NCBI GenBank assembly: GCA_903892365.1
Contig: CAITIF010000450.1
Location: 1 to 7,651 of the forward strand
Length of the DNA stretch: 7,651 bases
Source of the DNA: an uncultured Pirellula sp.
Lineage (GTDB): Bacteria > Planctomycetota > Planctomycetia > Pirellulales > Pirellulaceae
Reading direction: 5' to 3'
Under the pieces are notes generated by a model. That model ran no database searches. It was not told the DNA's origin and saw nothing but the letters and a program-made list of their open reading frames with translations. The position numbers and the translations under genes were made by a program. Shown in pieces: positions 1-6,448 of the stretch (its first letter is position 1; the number at the start of each line of letters is the position of its first letter).

Positions 1-125
1 CCAACTTCATGCAGAGATACTTCGGGAGAGTACAGGAACAGACCGTCCTCCATGTTGAGCCGTCCACCTTGCTCCACTTTTTGACGGATGGTTTTCAGTT
101 TGTCTTGGACGATTGGACTAATCAT
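1..125 (-). CDS. mqnE: Partial radical-SAM aminofutalosine synthase-like protein (N-terminal 41 codons)
   Basis: The gene starts with ATG at 125 and stays open to the left edge, so only the first 41 codons are visible. The peptide begins MISPIVQDKLKTIRQKV and continues with RLNMEDGLFLYSPEVSLHEVG. This matches the N-terminal helix region of the MqnE/MqnC radical SAM family, where a 'KV..G.RL..EDGL.LY' stretch precedes the cysteine motif. MqnE joins 3-enolpyruvylbenzoate to a SAM-derived adenosyl radical to make aminofutalosine, in the cytoplasm. The CxxxCxxC iron-sulfur motif lies outside the window, so the catalytic part is unseen. The gene starts 36 bases after the prenyltransferase stop, on the same strand and behind two other menaquinone-type genes, which favours this call. 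There is no clear Shine-Dalgarno sequence. MqnC or another radical SAM protein with a similar N-terminus is the alternative. Confidence 0.68.
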   Translation of the reverse strand, partial: MISPIVQDKLKTIRQKVEQGGRLNMEDGLFLYSPEVSLHEV

Positions 126-161
126 GGTATTTGCAACAAAAGACGTGGGAGAACTGAGGAT

Positions 162-1130
162 CTATTTCCAAAAGGCATCGACGGAACCGACCACCAAAAA
201 CAAAATGCTAATGATGGAATTGAGTTGAAAAAAAGCAAGTTGGATTTTGGCTAACGAATGCTCGGAAACGACTCGATGTTCGATAACCAACAGGACTGCG
301 ATGATCCCAAGCATCCCCCGAAAGGCCCAGCCCAAAGATAACTCGGGGAGCAAAAAGGTCATCGAAAGAGCGATTAGCCACATAATCGCGTGGCACGCAG
401 CGGCAATTCTCAGCGCCCCTCGAACGCCGAACAGGGCCGGAATGCTGAAGAGCTTGGATTCGCGGTCAAATTCAGCATCTTGGCAGGCATAAATCATGTC
501 AAAGCCCGCGACCCAAAAGAGAACCACCGATCCCAGAAAAACGGCGGGAAGCAGGTCGCTGGGTCTTGCTAATACCCATTCCCCCCGCAATGCAATCCAG
601 GCACAGATAGGGGCCAGCATTAATGCCACGCCCAGCCAAAAGTGAACCAAATACGTAAAGCGTTTTGCTAGGCTATACATAGCAAGGAATGCCAACACGG
701 GTACCGACAGGACTATGGGTAAGACGTTGGGCAAAAACAAGAGACAAGAAGCGACGAAAGCCAACCCGCAAGCAACACTGAAACCAGTGACACTCGATGA
801 ACTTAAAATCTTCGCAGGCAAATGACGGCCGGCCGTACGAGGATTCTGGCCATCCCACTTTTGATCCAACAGTCGATTCATGGCCATGGCAAAACTTCGA
901 GCCGTTACCATGCAAAGCAGAATTCCCACCAAAGCTTGCCAACGAACGGGAATCGACATTTCAGCGGTTTCGTTGCCGATAACAAACCCGGGAACCAATA
1001 AAGCCCAAACTGTTGCAAGCAGAGCGAACGGCAAAGCAAAAATGGTATGACTAAAACGAATCAGCTCTAAGTAATGCTGGAGCTGATGCACCCAAGTGGT
1101 TTCAACGGGTATGGATTCTGGCTTGCTCAT
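162..1130 (-). CDS. ubiA: UbiA-family prenyltransferase (menaquinone branch, MqnP/UbiA type)
   Basis: This is a 322-residue integral membrane prenyltransferase, slightly longer than the usual ~290-300. Both Asp-rich motifs are intact: N85-R-L-L-D89-Q-K-W-D93, followed by the conserved NPRTAGRHLP stretch (96-105), and D211-MIYACQ-D218-AEF-D222. The second runs into the 'SIPALFG' segment at 229-235. These Asp residues hold the magnesium-bound polyprenyl diphosphate. Hydrophobic segments lie near 30-50, 65-85, 115-150, 162-182, 194-212, 243-262, 270-284 and 298-318, as expected for an all-helical UbiA fold. The ATG overlaps the ubiX stop as ATGA, showing translational coupling. Family members use 4-hydroxybenzoate, dihydroxynaphthoates or other rings. 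The neighbours suggest the futalosine-pathway acceptor 1,4-dihydroxy-6-naphthoate, giving a menaquinone precursor. The substrate is an inference; the family is certain from the motifs. Confidence 0.93.
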   Translation of the reverse strand: MSKPESIPVETTWVHQLQHYLELIRFSHTIFALPFALLATVWALLVPGFVIGNETAEMSIPVRWQALVGILLCMVTARSFAMAMNRLLDQKWDGQNPRTAGRHLPAKILSSSSVTGFSVACGLAFVASCLLFLPNVLPIVLSVPVLAFLAMYSLAKRFTYLVHFWLGVALMLAPICAWIALRGEWVLARPSDLLPAVFLGSVVLFWVAGFDMIYACQDAEFDRESKLFSIPALFGVRGALRIAAACHAIMWLIALSMTFLLPELSLGWAFRGMLGIIAVLLVIEHRVVSEHSLAKIQLAFFQLNSIISILFLVVGSVDAFWK

Positions 1131-1837
1131 CCTATCCCGCGATTCAAGAGCGTATGGTCGATGGAGCCAGCTTCACCCCAACGTTTCATCAGGACATGAG
1201 GGACCTGAAGATGGTCTAAAATCCGGGCCACGATAAAGTCGATGATATCCACAACGCTTCGGACGCCATGATACCATCCCGGCATTGCCGGCAAGACGAT
1301 TGCACCAGCGTCTGCCGCTCGTTTCATGTTCTCCAATTGAAAAACCGACATCGGTGTTTCGCGAGGTACGAGAATCAGTTTTCGATGTTCCTTCAAGTGC
1401 ACGTCAGCGGCTCGTTGAATCAAGTTGTTTCCCGCTGCATGAACAACACCCGACATGGTGGCACCCGAGCAAGGGCAGATCACCATACCGCGTGTCAGAA
1501 ACGAGCCACTAGCAACCGGGGTCATATAATCGCGATAGTCATGCAAGGTAATGAACTTGCGATCGGCTTCTACCTGTTCAGTGCTGCGGATCGGCCATTG
1601 GCTTAGCGTGCTTGCATCGGGCCACGAGTATTCCAGCAGGCGAACGATCTGGTCTCGGTTCGTACCCAGATCCAGCTGCAGTTCTTGTTGGACGACGGCC
1701 GCACCGGATGGACTGATTAAAAGATGCACTGGCACTTGTGCTTGGCAAAGGCACTGAAGCAGTCGAACCGCGTAGACTGCACCGCTTGCACCCGTGATGG
1801 CTAGAACCAACGGATGATGGTTCGTTGGAAGTTCCAT
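1127..1837 (-). CDS. ubiX: Flavin prenyltransferase UbiX
   Basis: The 236-residue flavoprotein transfers a dimethylallyl group to reduced FMN, giving the prenylated FMN cofactor of UbiD-type decarboxylases. Visible signatures are the N-terminal flavin-binding G16-A-S-G19, ISPSG at 41-45, MTPVASGSF at 105-113, and the long block 121-164 (CPCSGATMSG, NNLIQRAADV, LKEHRKL, VPRETP). Judged by family alignment from memory, R142, K149, R159, E160, Y189 and R205 fall where the phosphate-binding and catalytic residues of studied UbiX proteins lie. The usual 'PaFY' motif reads PGWY (186-189). The ATG overlaps the menG stop by one base (TAATG) and the TGA overlaps the ubiA start by four, so it sits in a tight operon. 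It is about 25-40 residues longer than typical UbiX, mostly at the N-terminus and C-terminal tail. No UbiD partner is in the window. Confidence 0.95.
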   Translation of the reverse strand: MELPTNHHPLVLAITGASGAVYAVRLLQCLCQAQVPVHLLISPSGAAVVQQELQLDLGTNRDQIVRLLEYSWPDASTLSQWPIRSTEQVEADRKFITLHDYRDYMTPVASGSFLTRGMVICPCSGATMSGVVHAAGNNLIQRAADVHLKEHRKLILVPRETPMSVFQLENMKRAADAGAIVLPAMPGWYHGVRSVVDIIDFIVARILDHLQVPHVLMKRWGEAGSIDHTLLNRGIG

Positions 1838-2547
1838 TATTTGGTGCCTACATACAGCGTGACCACTCCGAACGTCATCGCTACCATTTGAATGTTCTTG
1901 AGCCCGGCCTGTCGCATCAGGACCGCTAAGGCCTCGCCGCTTGGGAATGCTTGGACGCTCTCGGGTAAGTATTGATAGGCCGACTGGTCATTCTTGGCCA
2001 AGCGTTGTCCAACTCGAGGCAGGATATGCTGGAAGTACGCGTTATAAACGTGCCGCAATCCGAAAGCGGTTGGCTTGGAAAATTCGAGCACCGCGACCTG
2101 CCCGCCCGGTTTGCAGACTCGCGTCATTTCGGACAGCCCTACCTCCGTCACCGCAACGTTTCGCAAGCCAAAGGCGACTGTCACTGCCTGGAATGTATCG
2201 TCTGCGAAAGGAAGCTTCTGAGTGTCCGCTTCCACAAAGTCGACCTGTTGGTACGAAGGAAGTTTCCGCTTGCGTTTGTCACGCGCGATCTCAAGCATTT
2301 CCGGGCAGAAATCGCTGCCTATCACACGTGTCTCTTTACCCAGTTGCTTGGCTATCGATAGGGCCAGATCGCCGGTCCCAGTGCACGTGTCAAGCACCGG
2401 CTCACCCGGATGAAGTTTCAAAAAGCGAAGAGCCTTGGACCGCCAATGCCGGTCGACGTTTAGCGAGAGAACATGATTCATGAGATCATAGCGCGGAGCG
2501 ATTTCAGCAAACATTTGCCGAACACGATCACCAGACTTATCTACCAT
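1837..2547 (-). CDS. menG: Demethylmenaquinone methyltransferase MenG/UbiE
   Basis: This class I SAM-dependent methyltransferase carries out the last step of menaquinone synthesis, C-methylation of the demethylmenaquinone ring. Numbered from the ATG at 2547 (236 residues), the features in order are the N-terminal family block VRQMFAEIAPRYDLMNHVLS (about 9-28), the SAM-binding loop DTCTGTGDLA (53-62), the acidic GSD near 77-79, the UbiE signature VAFGLRNV (124-131), the KPGG turn (146-149), the QYLPESVQAFP segment (193-203) and the C-terminal FGVVTLYVGTK. The frame also has a TTG at 2559 that would add four residues. I prefer the ATG, because it gives the usual short lead before the family block and a weak GGGAA lies about 7 bases upstream. 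The gene heads the menG-ubiX-ubiA chain with one- and four-base overlaps. UbiE also acts on ubiquinone, but the other genes here point to menaquinone. Confidence 0.94.
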   Translation of the reverse strand: MVDKSGDRVRQMFAEIAPRYDLMNHVLSLNVDRHWRSKALRFLKLHPGEPVLDTCTGTGDLALSIAKQLGKETRVIGSDFCPEMLEIARDKRKRKLPSYQQVDFVEADTQKLPFADDTFQAVTVAFGLRNVAVTEVGLSEMTRVCKPGGQVAVLEFSKPTAFGLRHVYNAYFQHILPRVGQRLAKNDQSAYQYLPESVQAFPSGEALAVLMRQAGLKNIQMVAMTFGVVTLYVGTK

Positions 2548-2591
2548 ACGTATTCCCAAAGATGAGGGTCATAACCTTTTCGCTCCGCGCG

Positions 2592-2606
2592 GTTGGGCCA
2601 CCCAAC
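2592..2606. repeat. Small perfect dyad in the menG leader
   Basis: GTTGGG and CCCAAC are perfect 6-bp arms around a 3-base loop, about 45 bases upstream of the menG ATG. It could be a small hairpin in the leader or a protein-binding dyad. No run of T follows it on the minus strand, so it does not look like an intrinsic terminator for the permease gene. Confidence 0.3.
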
Positions 2607-2650
2607 AAGCCACTCACCGAGCCGCCAATCTCCGCTGCGAAATTTTTTGC

Positions 2651-2695
2651 CTAGTCGTTGACCGTATTTTCGCCAACTGCTTTAACCCCGACTAG
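2651..2695. repeat. Spaced inverted repeat between the permease gene and menG
   Basis: CTAGTCG at 2651-2657 is perfectly complementary to CGACTAG at 2689-2695, across 31 bases. Inside it, GTTG (2657-2660) and CAAC (2674-2677) could pair as a shorter alternative. An A-tract on the minus strand (T-run at 2643-2648 on the plus strand) lies beside it on the menG side. The polarity is wrong for an intrinsic terminator of the minus-strand permease gene. It may be a leader structure or operator, or chance. The gap between the two genes (2548-2716) holds no other recognisable gene. Confidence 0.25.
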
Positions 2696-2716
2696 CCCAA
2701 TCTTTTCGAGCGCAGG

Positions 2717-3853
2717 TCAAGAACGCATCGCGCTTGCAGACTGAGCCCACGCAAAAGGCCCGAAAATCAAGAGGGGAGCCCAGGCCGCAACGGCGGGGGA
2801 CAAAAAGGTTTCGTTGGCCCCCAATGCATTGAGTCCCATACTAACCCCAAAAAAAGCAGCAAAACTGACCAAACACGTCAAAATCATGCTTACCAAGTTG
2901 CGATTTCGATTCGACAAAATGAACGGAATTCCCAGCAGAAGCTGTGTGAAATCCAGAAATGGCTGAACAAACCTTGCATGCACGGCCACCTTCAATTCGC
3001 TGCCGTAGTAGCTGCCCTGATTCTGCATTCGCCATATTAGATCGCCCGTCGATGCGAATTGACGTGCTCCTCCCCCCCGAAGGACGTCGAATTCGATATT
3101 GCTTGGGATAAAAACTTGATTGGACTGGAGCCACGGATTGTCGGCAGGCAGCAGCAAAAACACGCCTGATTCGTTGCGAACCGATTGCTTGCCGGCTAGA
3201 GAATCCGATCCCTTGGCTTCAGCCACTAGGTAGCCTGCGGGGTGGTCGTTGTCCGCTGGCAGATGAGTAGCGGAGGCCCCGGTGATTTGCTGCGTTACCA
3301 CAGCGGCCGGTCCAAGGAACCGAAAGATGGGATGAACAATGGTCGATTTGGCTGGCAATAGATGCATGCCAGCGATCAAGACTCCCTGTTCAATATCTTC
3401 GGCAGGACGGATGGGACGAATGTTTTCCCCCTTCAATTCCTGAGGAGACTTGCTGAGCATTCCTGCGAAATGAGGGATAAAAAGCTCGCGCGATAACGCA
3501 GCAATCCCGATAAGAACTGCGGACAGTATCAAAATGGGTCGGACAATTCGCCCTTTGCTAATCCCTGCAGCAAGTAATGCTGTCATTTCATTCGTTCGAT
3601 AGAGCCATGCCACCACAAACATGGTCGACAACATAGCGATCAAGCCGCACATACGATCGTAAATGCTGAGCAAGTACGGGCTAAAGTATTCGAACAATCC
3701 GTTCACGAATCCGCCTCGAGTTTCACCGAAAGCGATCAGCTCATCCAGATTGGTAAAGACCTGGACCACTACCAGAAGACCGGCTAGCGTTAGAAAGCAA
3801 ATCACGAATACGCGTGAATACAAGAAAAGAACGTATCGATCGATTTGAGTCAT
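2717..3853 (-). CDS. LptF/LptG (YjgP/YjgQ) family permease
   Basis: This is a 378-residue membrane protein of the lipopolysaccharide-export permease family, whose LptF-LptG pairs work with the LptB ATPase to extract LPS from the inner membrane. The layout is typical. It starts ITQ-like with IDRYVLFLYSRVF, has three N-terminal membrane segments (about 11-31, 57-83, 101-121), a large periplasmic domain (about 122-295) and three C-terminal segments (about 298-314, 318-342, 353-371). The family motif TNEMTALLAAGISKGRIVRP spans 87-106, with E89 and the AAGIS coupling region. The ATG at 3853 is preferred over an in-frame TTG at 3919, because it places the conserved IDRYV at residue 4 and because a promoter candidate lies between the two. 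Only one permease of the pair is here, and LptF and LptG cannot be told apart with confidence. It lies upstream of menG by about 170 bases and is probably a separate unit. Confidence 0.88.
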   Translation of the reverse strand: MTQIDRYVLFLYSRVFVICFLTLAGLLVVVQVFTNLDELIAFGETRGGFVNGLFEYFSPYLLSIYDRMCGLIAMLSTMFVVAWLYRTNEMTALLAAGISKGRIVRPILILSAVLIGIAALSRELFIPHFAGMLSKSPQELKGENIRPIRPAEDIEQGVLIAGMHLLPAKSTIVHPIFRFLGPAAVVTQQITGASATHLPADNDHPAGYLVAEAKGSDSLAGKQSVRNESGVFLLLPADNPWLQSNQVFIPSNIEFDVLRGGGARQFASTGDLIWRMQNQGSYYGSELKVAVHARFVQPFLDFTQLLLGIPFILSNRNRNLVSMILTCLVSFAAFFGVSMGLNALGANETFLSPAVAAWAPLLIFGPFAWAQSASAMRS

Positions 3854-4151
3854 TGGATTCTCGGTTTGCCGTAAGTCACCGCCTGAAGTCCTATACAAAA
3901 CTACGAGTGATGAACGCAACAGGAATCAGTTTTACTGAAACTTGAAAACCACCATTCTCTCCCATCGAGTTCAGCGAGAAAATCATCGCAAGAGCCATCG
4001 CTCGTTTTTGAAGATTTCGTTCTTGTCTCCATTTTCGATCCAAGTTGCCTCGCGAAGTTCCGGCATCTGTCTAAACTGCTCTGGATTGCCTTTCGACCTT
4101 CCGTAGGCGGTGTACTAAGTTCGTTTCATTGAGAGATATCAGAAAGCCAAG
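3854..4151. promoter_or_regulatory. Divergent intergenic region between permease and hydrolase genes
   Basis: These 298 bases separate two divergent genes and must hold the promoters of both. Apart from the minus-strand candidate at 3890-3919, I see only a weak plus-strand pairing, TTGCCT (4086-4091) with TGTACT (4111-4116) at a 19-base spacing, upstream of the hydrolase. No small gene, RNA gene or strong dyad was recognised. Confidence 0.5.
3890..3919 (-). promoter_or_regulatory. Candidate sigma-70-type promoter for the LptF/G permease gene
   Basis: Reading the minus strand, TTGCGT (3919-3914) and TATAGG (3895-3890) are separated by 18 bases. Transcription would start about 30 bases before the ATG at 3853. 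The match to consensus is partial (3 of 6 and 4 of 6), so this is a candidate only. It would put the alternative TTG start at 3919 upstream of the transcript. Confidence 0.3.
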
Positions 4152-5117
4152 ATGGGATTCAGAACATTCTTCGCATGGTGGTTACAAGATGCAATGCTGT
4201 CCATTTCGGCGGCATCGGCGACTGTGGCGATATCGATGGTATTCGCGTTTGCAGAAGCAAGGAGCGGCTTTTGCGAAGAGGCGTTTGTTCCCTACCAAGT
4301 GACGGAGGATGTCGTCTATGGACACAAGGATGGGCTGGCTTTGACCTTGGATGTTCTTGAACCGACAGAAAAACCGAACCATATCGGATTGATTTTGATT
4401 TCGAGCGGTAGCTGGAATTCTCGCAAGTCCGATGTTCATGAAGAGGAAGAAAGCCGACGGCAAAAAGATCATTGGACACAAGGACTTTTGAAAGGAGGCT
4501 TCACCCTATTCGTCGTTCGCCACGGCAGTAGCCCTCGCTACACGGTGACTGAAATGACACCGGACATCCAGCGTTCGATTCGATTTGTGCGCGCGAATGC
4601 TGCTCGATTTGGCATCAATCCTGATCAAATTGGAATTACCAGCGGTTCTTCGGGTGGACATCTCGCGCTGATGGCGGCCACTCAAGGCGACGATGGTAAA
4701 CAAGATTCGAAGGACCCGATTGAGAGAGTGAGCAGTCGGACGCAAGCGGTCGTCGCTTGGTTTCCGCCAACCGATTTTATCAATTGGATGGGGCCCAACA
4801 GCTACACGTTGGTTTCGCTCACTCGACCTGATCTCTTTGAACGTATGCTCGGCAAAGTCAATGATCTAGAAGAACAACTGCGTGCAATTTCGCCAATCAA
4901 CTTTGTCTCTGCAGACTCTCCGCCGCTGCTGCTGATTCATGGTGACGCGGACAAAACCGTACCATTGCATCAGTCAAAATTGATGAAGACCAAGTATGAA
5001 GAACTTGGGCTGAAAGTGAAACTGTTGGTTCAGGCCGGTGGTGGGCACAGCAGTTGGCCAGGAGTGATGGATCAGTATCCAGAAATTTGGTCTTGGTTTA
5101 AAAATCATCTACAATAA
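4152..5117 (+). CDS. Secreted alpha/beta hydrolase (esterase/lipase-like)
   Basis: This 321-residue alpha/beta hydrolase carries an N-terminal export signal. A hydrophobic stretch covers residues about 17-34 and a plausible cleavage site follows A-E-A at 34-36. The nucleophile elbow is G165-S-S167-G-G169, the acid is D267 in HGDADKTVP (263-271), and the base is H299 in GGGHSSWPG (296-304). These three are in the usual order and spacing. The region that in many esterases reads HGGG is ISSGSWNS (83-90), so the oxyanion hole is built differently. The family hydrolyses ester bonds of small or carbohydrate-linked substrates, but nothing here identifies the substrate. The ATG at 4152 lacks a strong ribosome site; an in-frame ATG at 4194 would give a shorter signal peptide. 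It is followed 94 bases later by the exported transglutaminase-like gene. The catalytic family is clear and the role is unknown. Confidence 0.87.
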   Translation: MGFRTFFAWWLQDAMLSISAASATVAISMVFAFAEARSGFCEEAFVPYQVTEDVVYGHKDGLALTLDVLEPTEKPNHIGLILISSGSWNSRKSDVHEEEESRRQKDHWTQGLLKGGFTLFVVRHGSSPRYTVTEMTPDIQRSIRFVRANAARFGINPDQIGITSGSSGGHLALMAATQGDDGKQDSKDPIERVSSRTQAVVAWFPPTDFINWMGPNSYTLVSLTRPDLFERMLGKVNDLEEQLRAISPINFVSADSPPLLLIHGDADKTVPLHQSKLMKTKYEELGLKVKLLVQAGGGHSSWPGVMDQYPEIWSWFKNHLQ

Positions 5118-5147
5118 CCGTCGTCGCAGTCGTAGAATCCGAGGACG

Positions 5148-5177
5148 AAGCTGAATGAAACCAAGCTGAATGAAACC
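5148..5177 (+). repeat. Perfect 15-bp tandem duplication before the transglutaminase-like gene
   Basis: AAGCTGAATGAAACC occurs twice in direct succession (5148-5162 and 5163-5177). Each copy carries an ATG (5155 and 5170) in the same frame as the downstream gene. The first copy opens a four-residue peptide, MKPS, closed by the TGA supplied by the second copy. The second ATG reads on into the gene. It looks like a recent slippage duplication. Confidence 0.85.
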
Positions 5178-5198
5178 AAAATGTGGCGAGTCTTATTC

Positions 5199-5205
5199 AA
5201 GGAAG
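5199..5205 (+). promoter_or_regulatory. Ribosome binding site that supports the ATG at 5212
   Basis: AAGGAAG ends six bases before the ATG at 5212. It is the best Shine-Dalgarno-like site in the window and supports that start over the in-frame ATG at 5170. The 5212 start also puts the twin-arginine motif at residues 3-4. Confidence 0.55.
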
Positions 5206-5211
5206 CCAATC

Positions 5212-6339
5212 ATGGAGCGTCGACGATTTTTATACGGATCGGTTTTCGGATCAGGTAGTGCGATCGCAAGCTACCATCTGTTGCCCGCCTTGTCAGAAAG
5301 GATAACGGAGCTGGATGCACCGGTTTGGGGATTCGATCCCGTGGTTGGCGATGGGACCTGGATTTGGCGAGAACCCCCCAAGAACGAACGTGGTTATCTG
5401 GAGCCTCGCTCCTACGAAGTCAATATTGGGATCGAGCTGACGGGCGTAGATTCTCGATGTGAAGCAATCGCCACGACCCCAGTCCCATTGAACCATCCAG
5501 AACAAACGATCGATGAAATGCGGATCGAGACGTTGGGCTGCGATGCGATCGTTCGCGAGCTCGATCCCAATGCAGCGCAATTACTTGTTCATGCCCCCAT
5601 GATTGCAGCTGGTCAGGTGGTGACCGCGATCGTTCATTACAAGATGACTCTTTACAAACAGTATCTAGCTTTTGAGAAAGATCAGTTTCCTGAATTCCAG
5701 AGGGTCCCCAAGGAGATACAACTCAGCGGCCTAGGCGATAGTCCGGGAATCCAAACCAACGCCTCGGTCGTGAAGAAGCTCGCCGCCAGCATCTCGCAAA
5801 GCCACACTCATCCATGGGACAAAGCTCAATCTTATGTGACATGGATTCAAGAGAATATTCGACCACAGCTTGGGGATTACACCAGCGTTCTCACCGCCAT
5901 CAAACGCAAGACCGGCGATTGCGAAGAGATGTCGGCTCTGTTTGTCGCATTTTGCCGAGCATCCGGAATACCGGCTCGATTGGTCTGGGTCCCCAACCAC
6001 AATTGGGCAGAATTTTACTTAACGGATCACGAACAAAAGGGGCATTGGATCCCAGTGCATCCCGCTTGCTACCGCTGGTTCGGGTGGACCGGAGCACACG
6101 AATTGGTGATCCAAAAAGGGGACCGCATTCGCATCCCTGAGCAAAGCAACCCATCGCGCTTGCTGATGGATTGGCTCCGTTCGGATGGACGCCCTTTGGC
6201 CAATTACCTCGCGTCGATGAAACCGATTGCCTCTTCTAGTTCCGAAGACCCAGGGCCTGGTGCGAGAATCAAAGATACCAGATCGGGTGAATGGAAACTA
6301 ACGCAGACTCACCAGATGGATCGATACGCTCGGCGTTAG
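5212..6339 (+). CDS. Tat-exported transglutaminase-like protein with a non-canonical triad
   Basis: The 375-residue protein starts MERRRFLYGSVFGSGSAIAS, a twin-arginine-type signal with a short hydrophobic stretch, so it is probably exported folded. An N-terminal beta-rich region (about 35-165) precedes a transglutaminase core. The cysteine is C237 in KTGDCEEMSALFVAFCRASGI (233-253) and the histidine is H263 in NHNWAEFYL. The residue expected to be Asp, after 'W.PV', is H283 in HWIPVHPACYRWFG. The sequence QKGDRIRIPEQ (301-311) follows. I recall planctomycete transglutaminase-like proteins whose third residue is also not Asp (a WFPCQ-type motif), which would make this a subfamily trait rather than damage. 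Such proteins may act as proteases, transferases or non-enzymes; no substrate is evident. The C-terminal tail (about 340-375) is polar and poorly conserved-looking. An upstream in-frame ATG at 5170 would add 14 residues and push the arginines inwards. Confidence 0.8.
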   Translation: MERRRFLYGSVFGSGSAIASYHLLPALSERITELDAPVWGFDPVVGDGTWIWREPPKNERGYLEPRSYEVNIGIELTGVDSRCEAIATTPVPLNHPEQTIDEMRIETLGCDAIVRELDPNAAQLLVHAPMIAAGQVVTAIVHYKMTLYKQYLAFEKDQFPEFQRVPKEIQLSGLGDSPGIQTNASVVKKLAASISQSHTHPWDKAQSYVTWIQENIRPQLGDYTSVLTAIKRKTGDCEEMSALFVAFCRASGIPARLVWVPNHNWAEFYLTDHEQKGHWIPVHPACYRWFGWTGAHELVIQKGDRIRIPEQSNPSRLLMDWLRSDGRPLANYLASMKPIASSSSEDPGPGARIKDTRSGEWKLTQTHQMDRYARR

Positions 6340-6346
6340 TGGGTAT

Positions 6347-6376
6347 GCTCGTCCCGGTCCAAGTCCTGGGACGAGC
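6347..6376. terminator. Hairpin between convergent genes, possible bidirectional terminator
   Basis: GCTCGTCCC (6347-6355) and GGGACGAGC (6368-6376) are perfect 9-bp arms. A G-T and a G-C pair extend the stem to 11, leaving an 8-base loop. It starts eight bases after the transglutaminase stop and lies about 50 bases beyond the binding-protein stop, between convergent genes, where a shared terminator is expected. No T-run follows on either strand, so it is not a textbook intrinsic terminator. Confidence 0.45.
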
Positions 6377-6448
6377 TCCTTCGGAACATCGAGCTCCTTC
6401 GAAGTGTCGACTAGATCTCGATGACTTACTTCAAAAACGAAGTGTCGA
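6372..6448. repeat. Cluster of short direct repeats in the convergent gap
   Basis: CGAGCTCCTTCG occurs at 6372-6383 and 6390-6401, giving an 18-base period; the first copy overlaps the right arm of the hairpin. CGAAGTGTCGA occurs at 6400-6410 and again at 6438-6448. The latter copy lies inside the last codons of the binding-protein gene (encoding FDTS on the minus strand). The cluster suggests local duplication at the gene end rather than a known element. Confidence 0.55.

Noticed and set aside
1127..1837. Reading the flavoprotein as a phosphopantothenoylcysteine decarboxylase (Dfp-type)
   Set aside because: The RAADV, LKE and PRETP blocks and the operon context are those of UbiX, and the Dfp signature motifs are missing.
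1941..2483. Long plus-strand open frame of about 180 codons across menG
   Set aside because: It lies wholly opposite a gene with clear methyltransferase motifs, its product is Arg/Ser/Pro-rich with no family feature, and it looks like a codon-usage shadow.
2548..2559. TTG start for menG at 2559, four codons upstream
   Set aside because: The ATG at 2547 gives a normal N-terminus for the family and a better-placed weak ribosome site. The TTG remains possible.
2641..2648. T-run as the tail of an intrinsic terminator
   Set aside because: The run is on the plus strand and precedes the inverted repeat, so it does not follow a stem for any gene in the right direction.
3854..3919. TTG start for the permease at 3919, 22 codons upstream
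   Set aside because: The added residues are polar and unlike the family, whose conserved IDRYV normally sits at the very start, and a promoter candidate overlaps this stretch.
5170..5211. ATG at 5170 as the transglutaminase-like start
   Set aside because: It comes from the tandem duplication and puts 14 residues before the twin-arginine motif, while 5212 has an AAGGAAG site six bases upstream.
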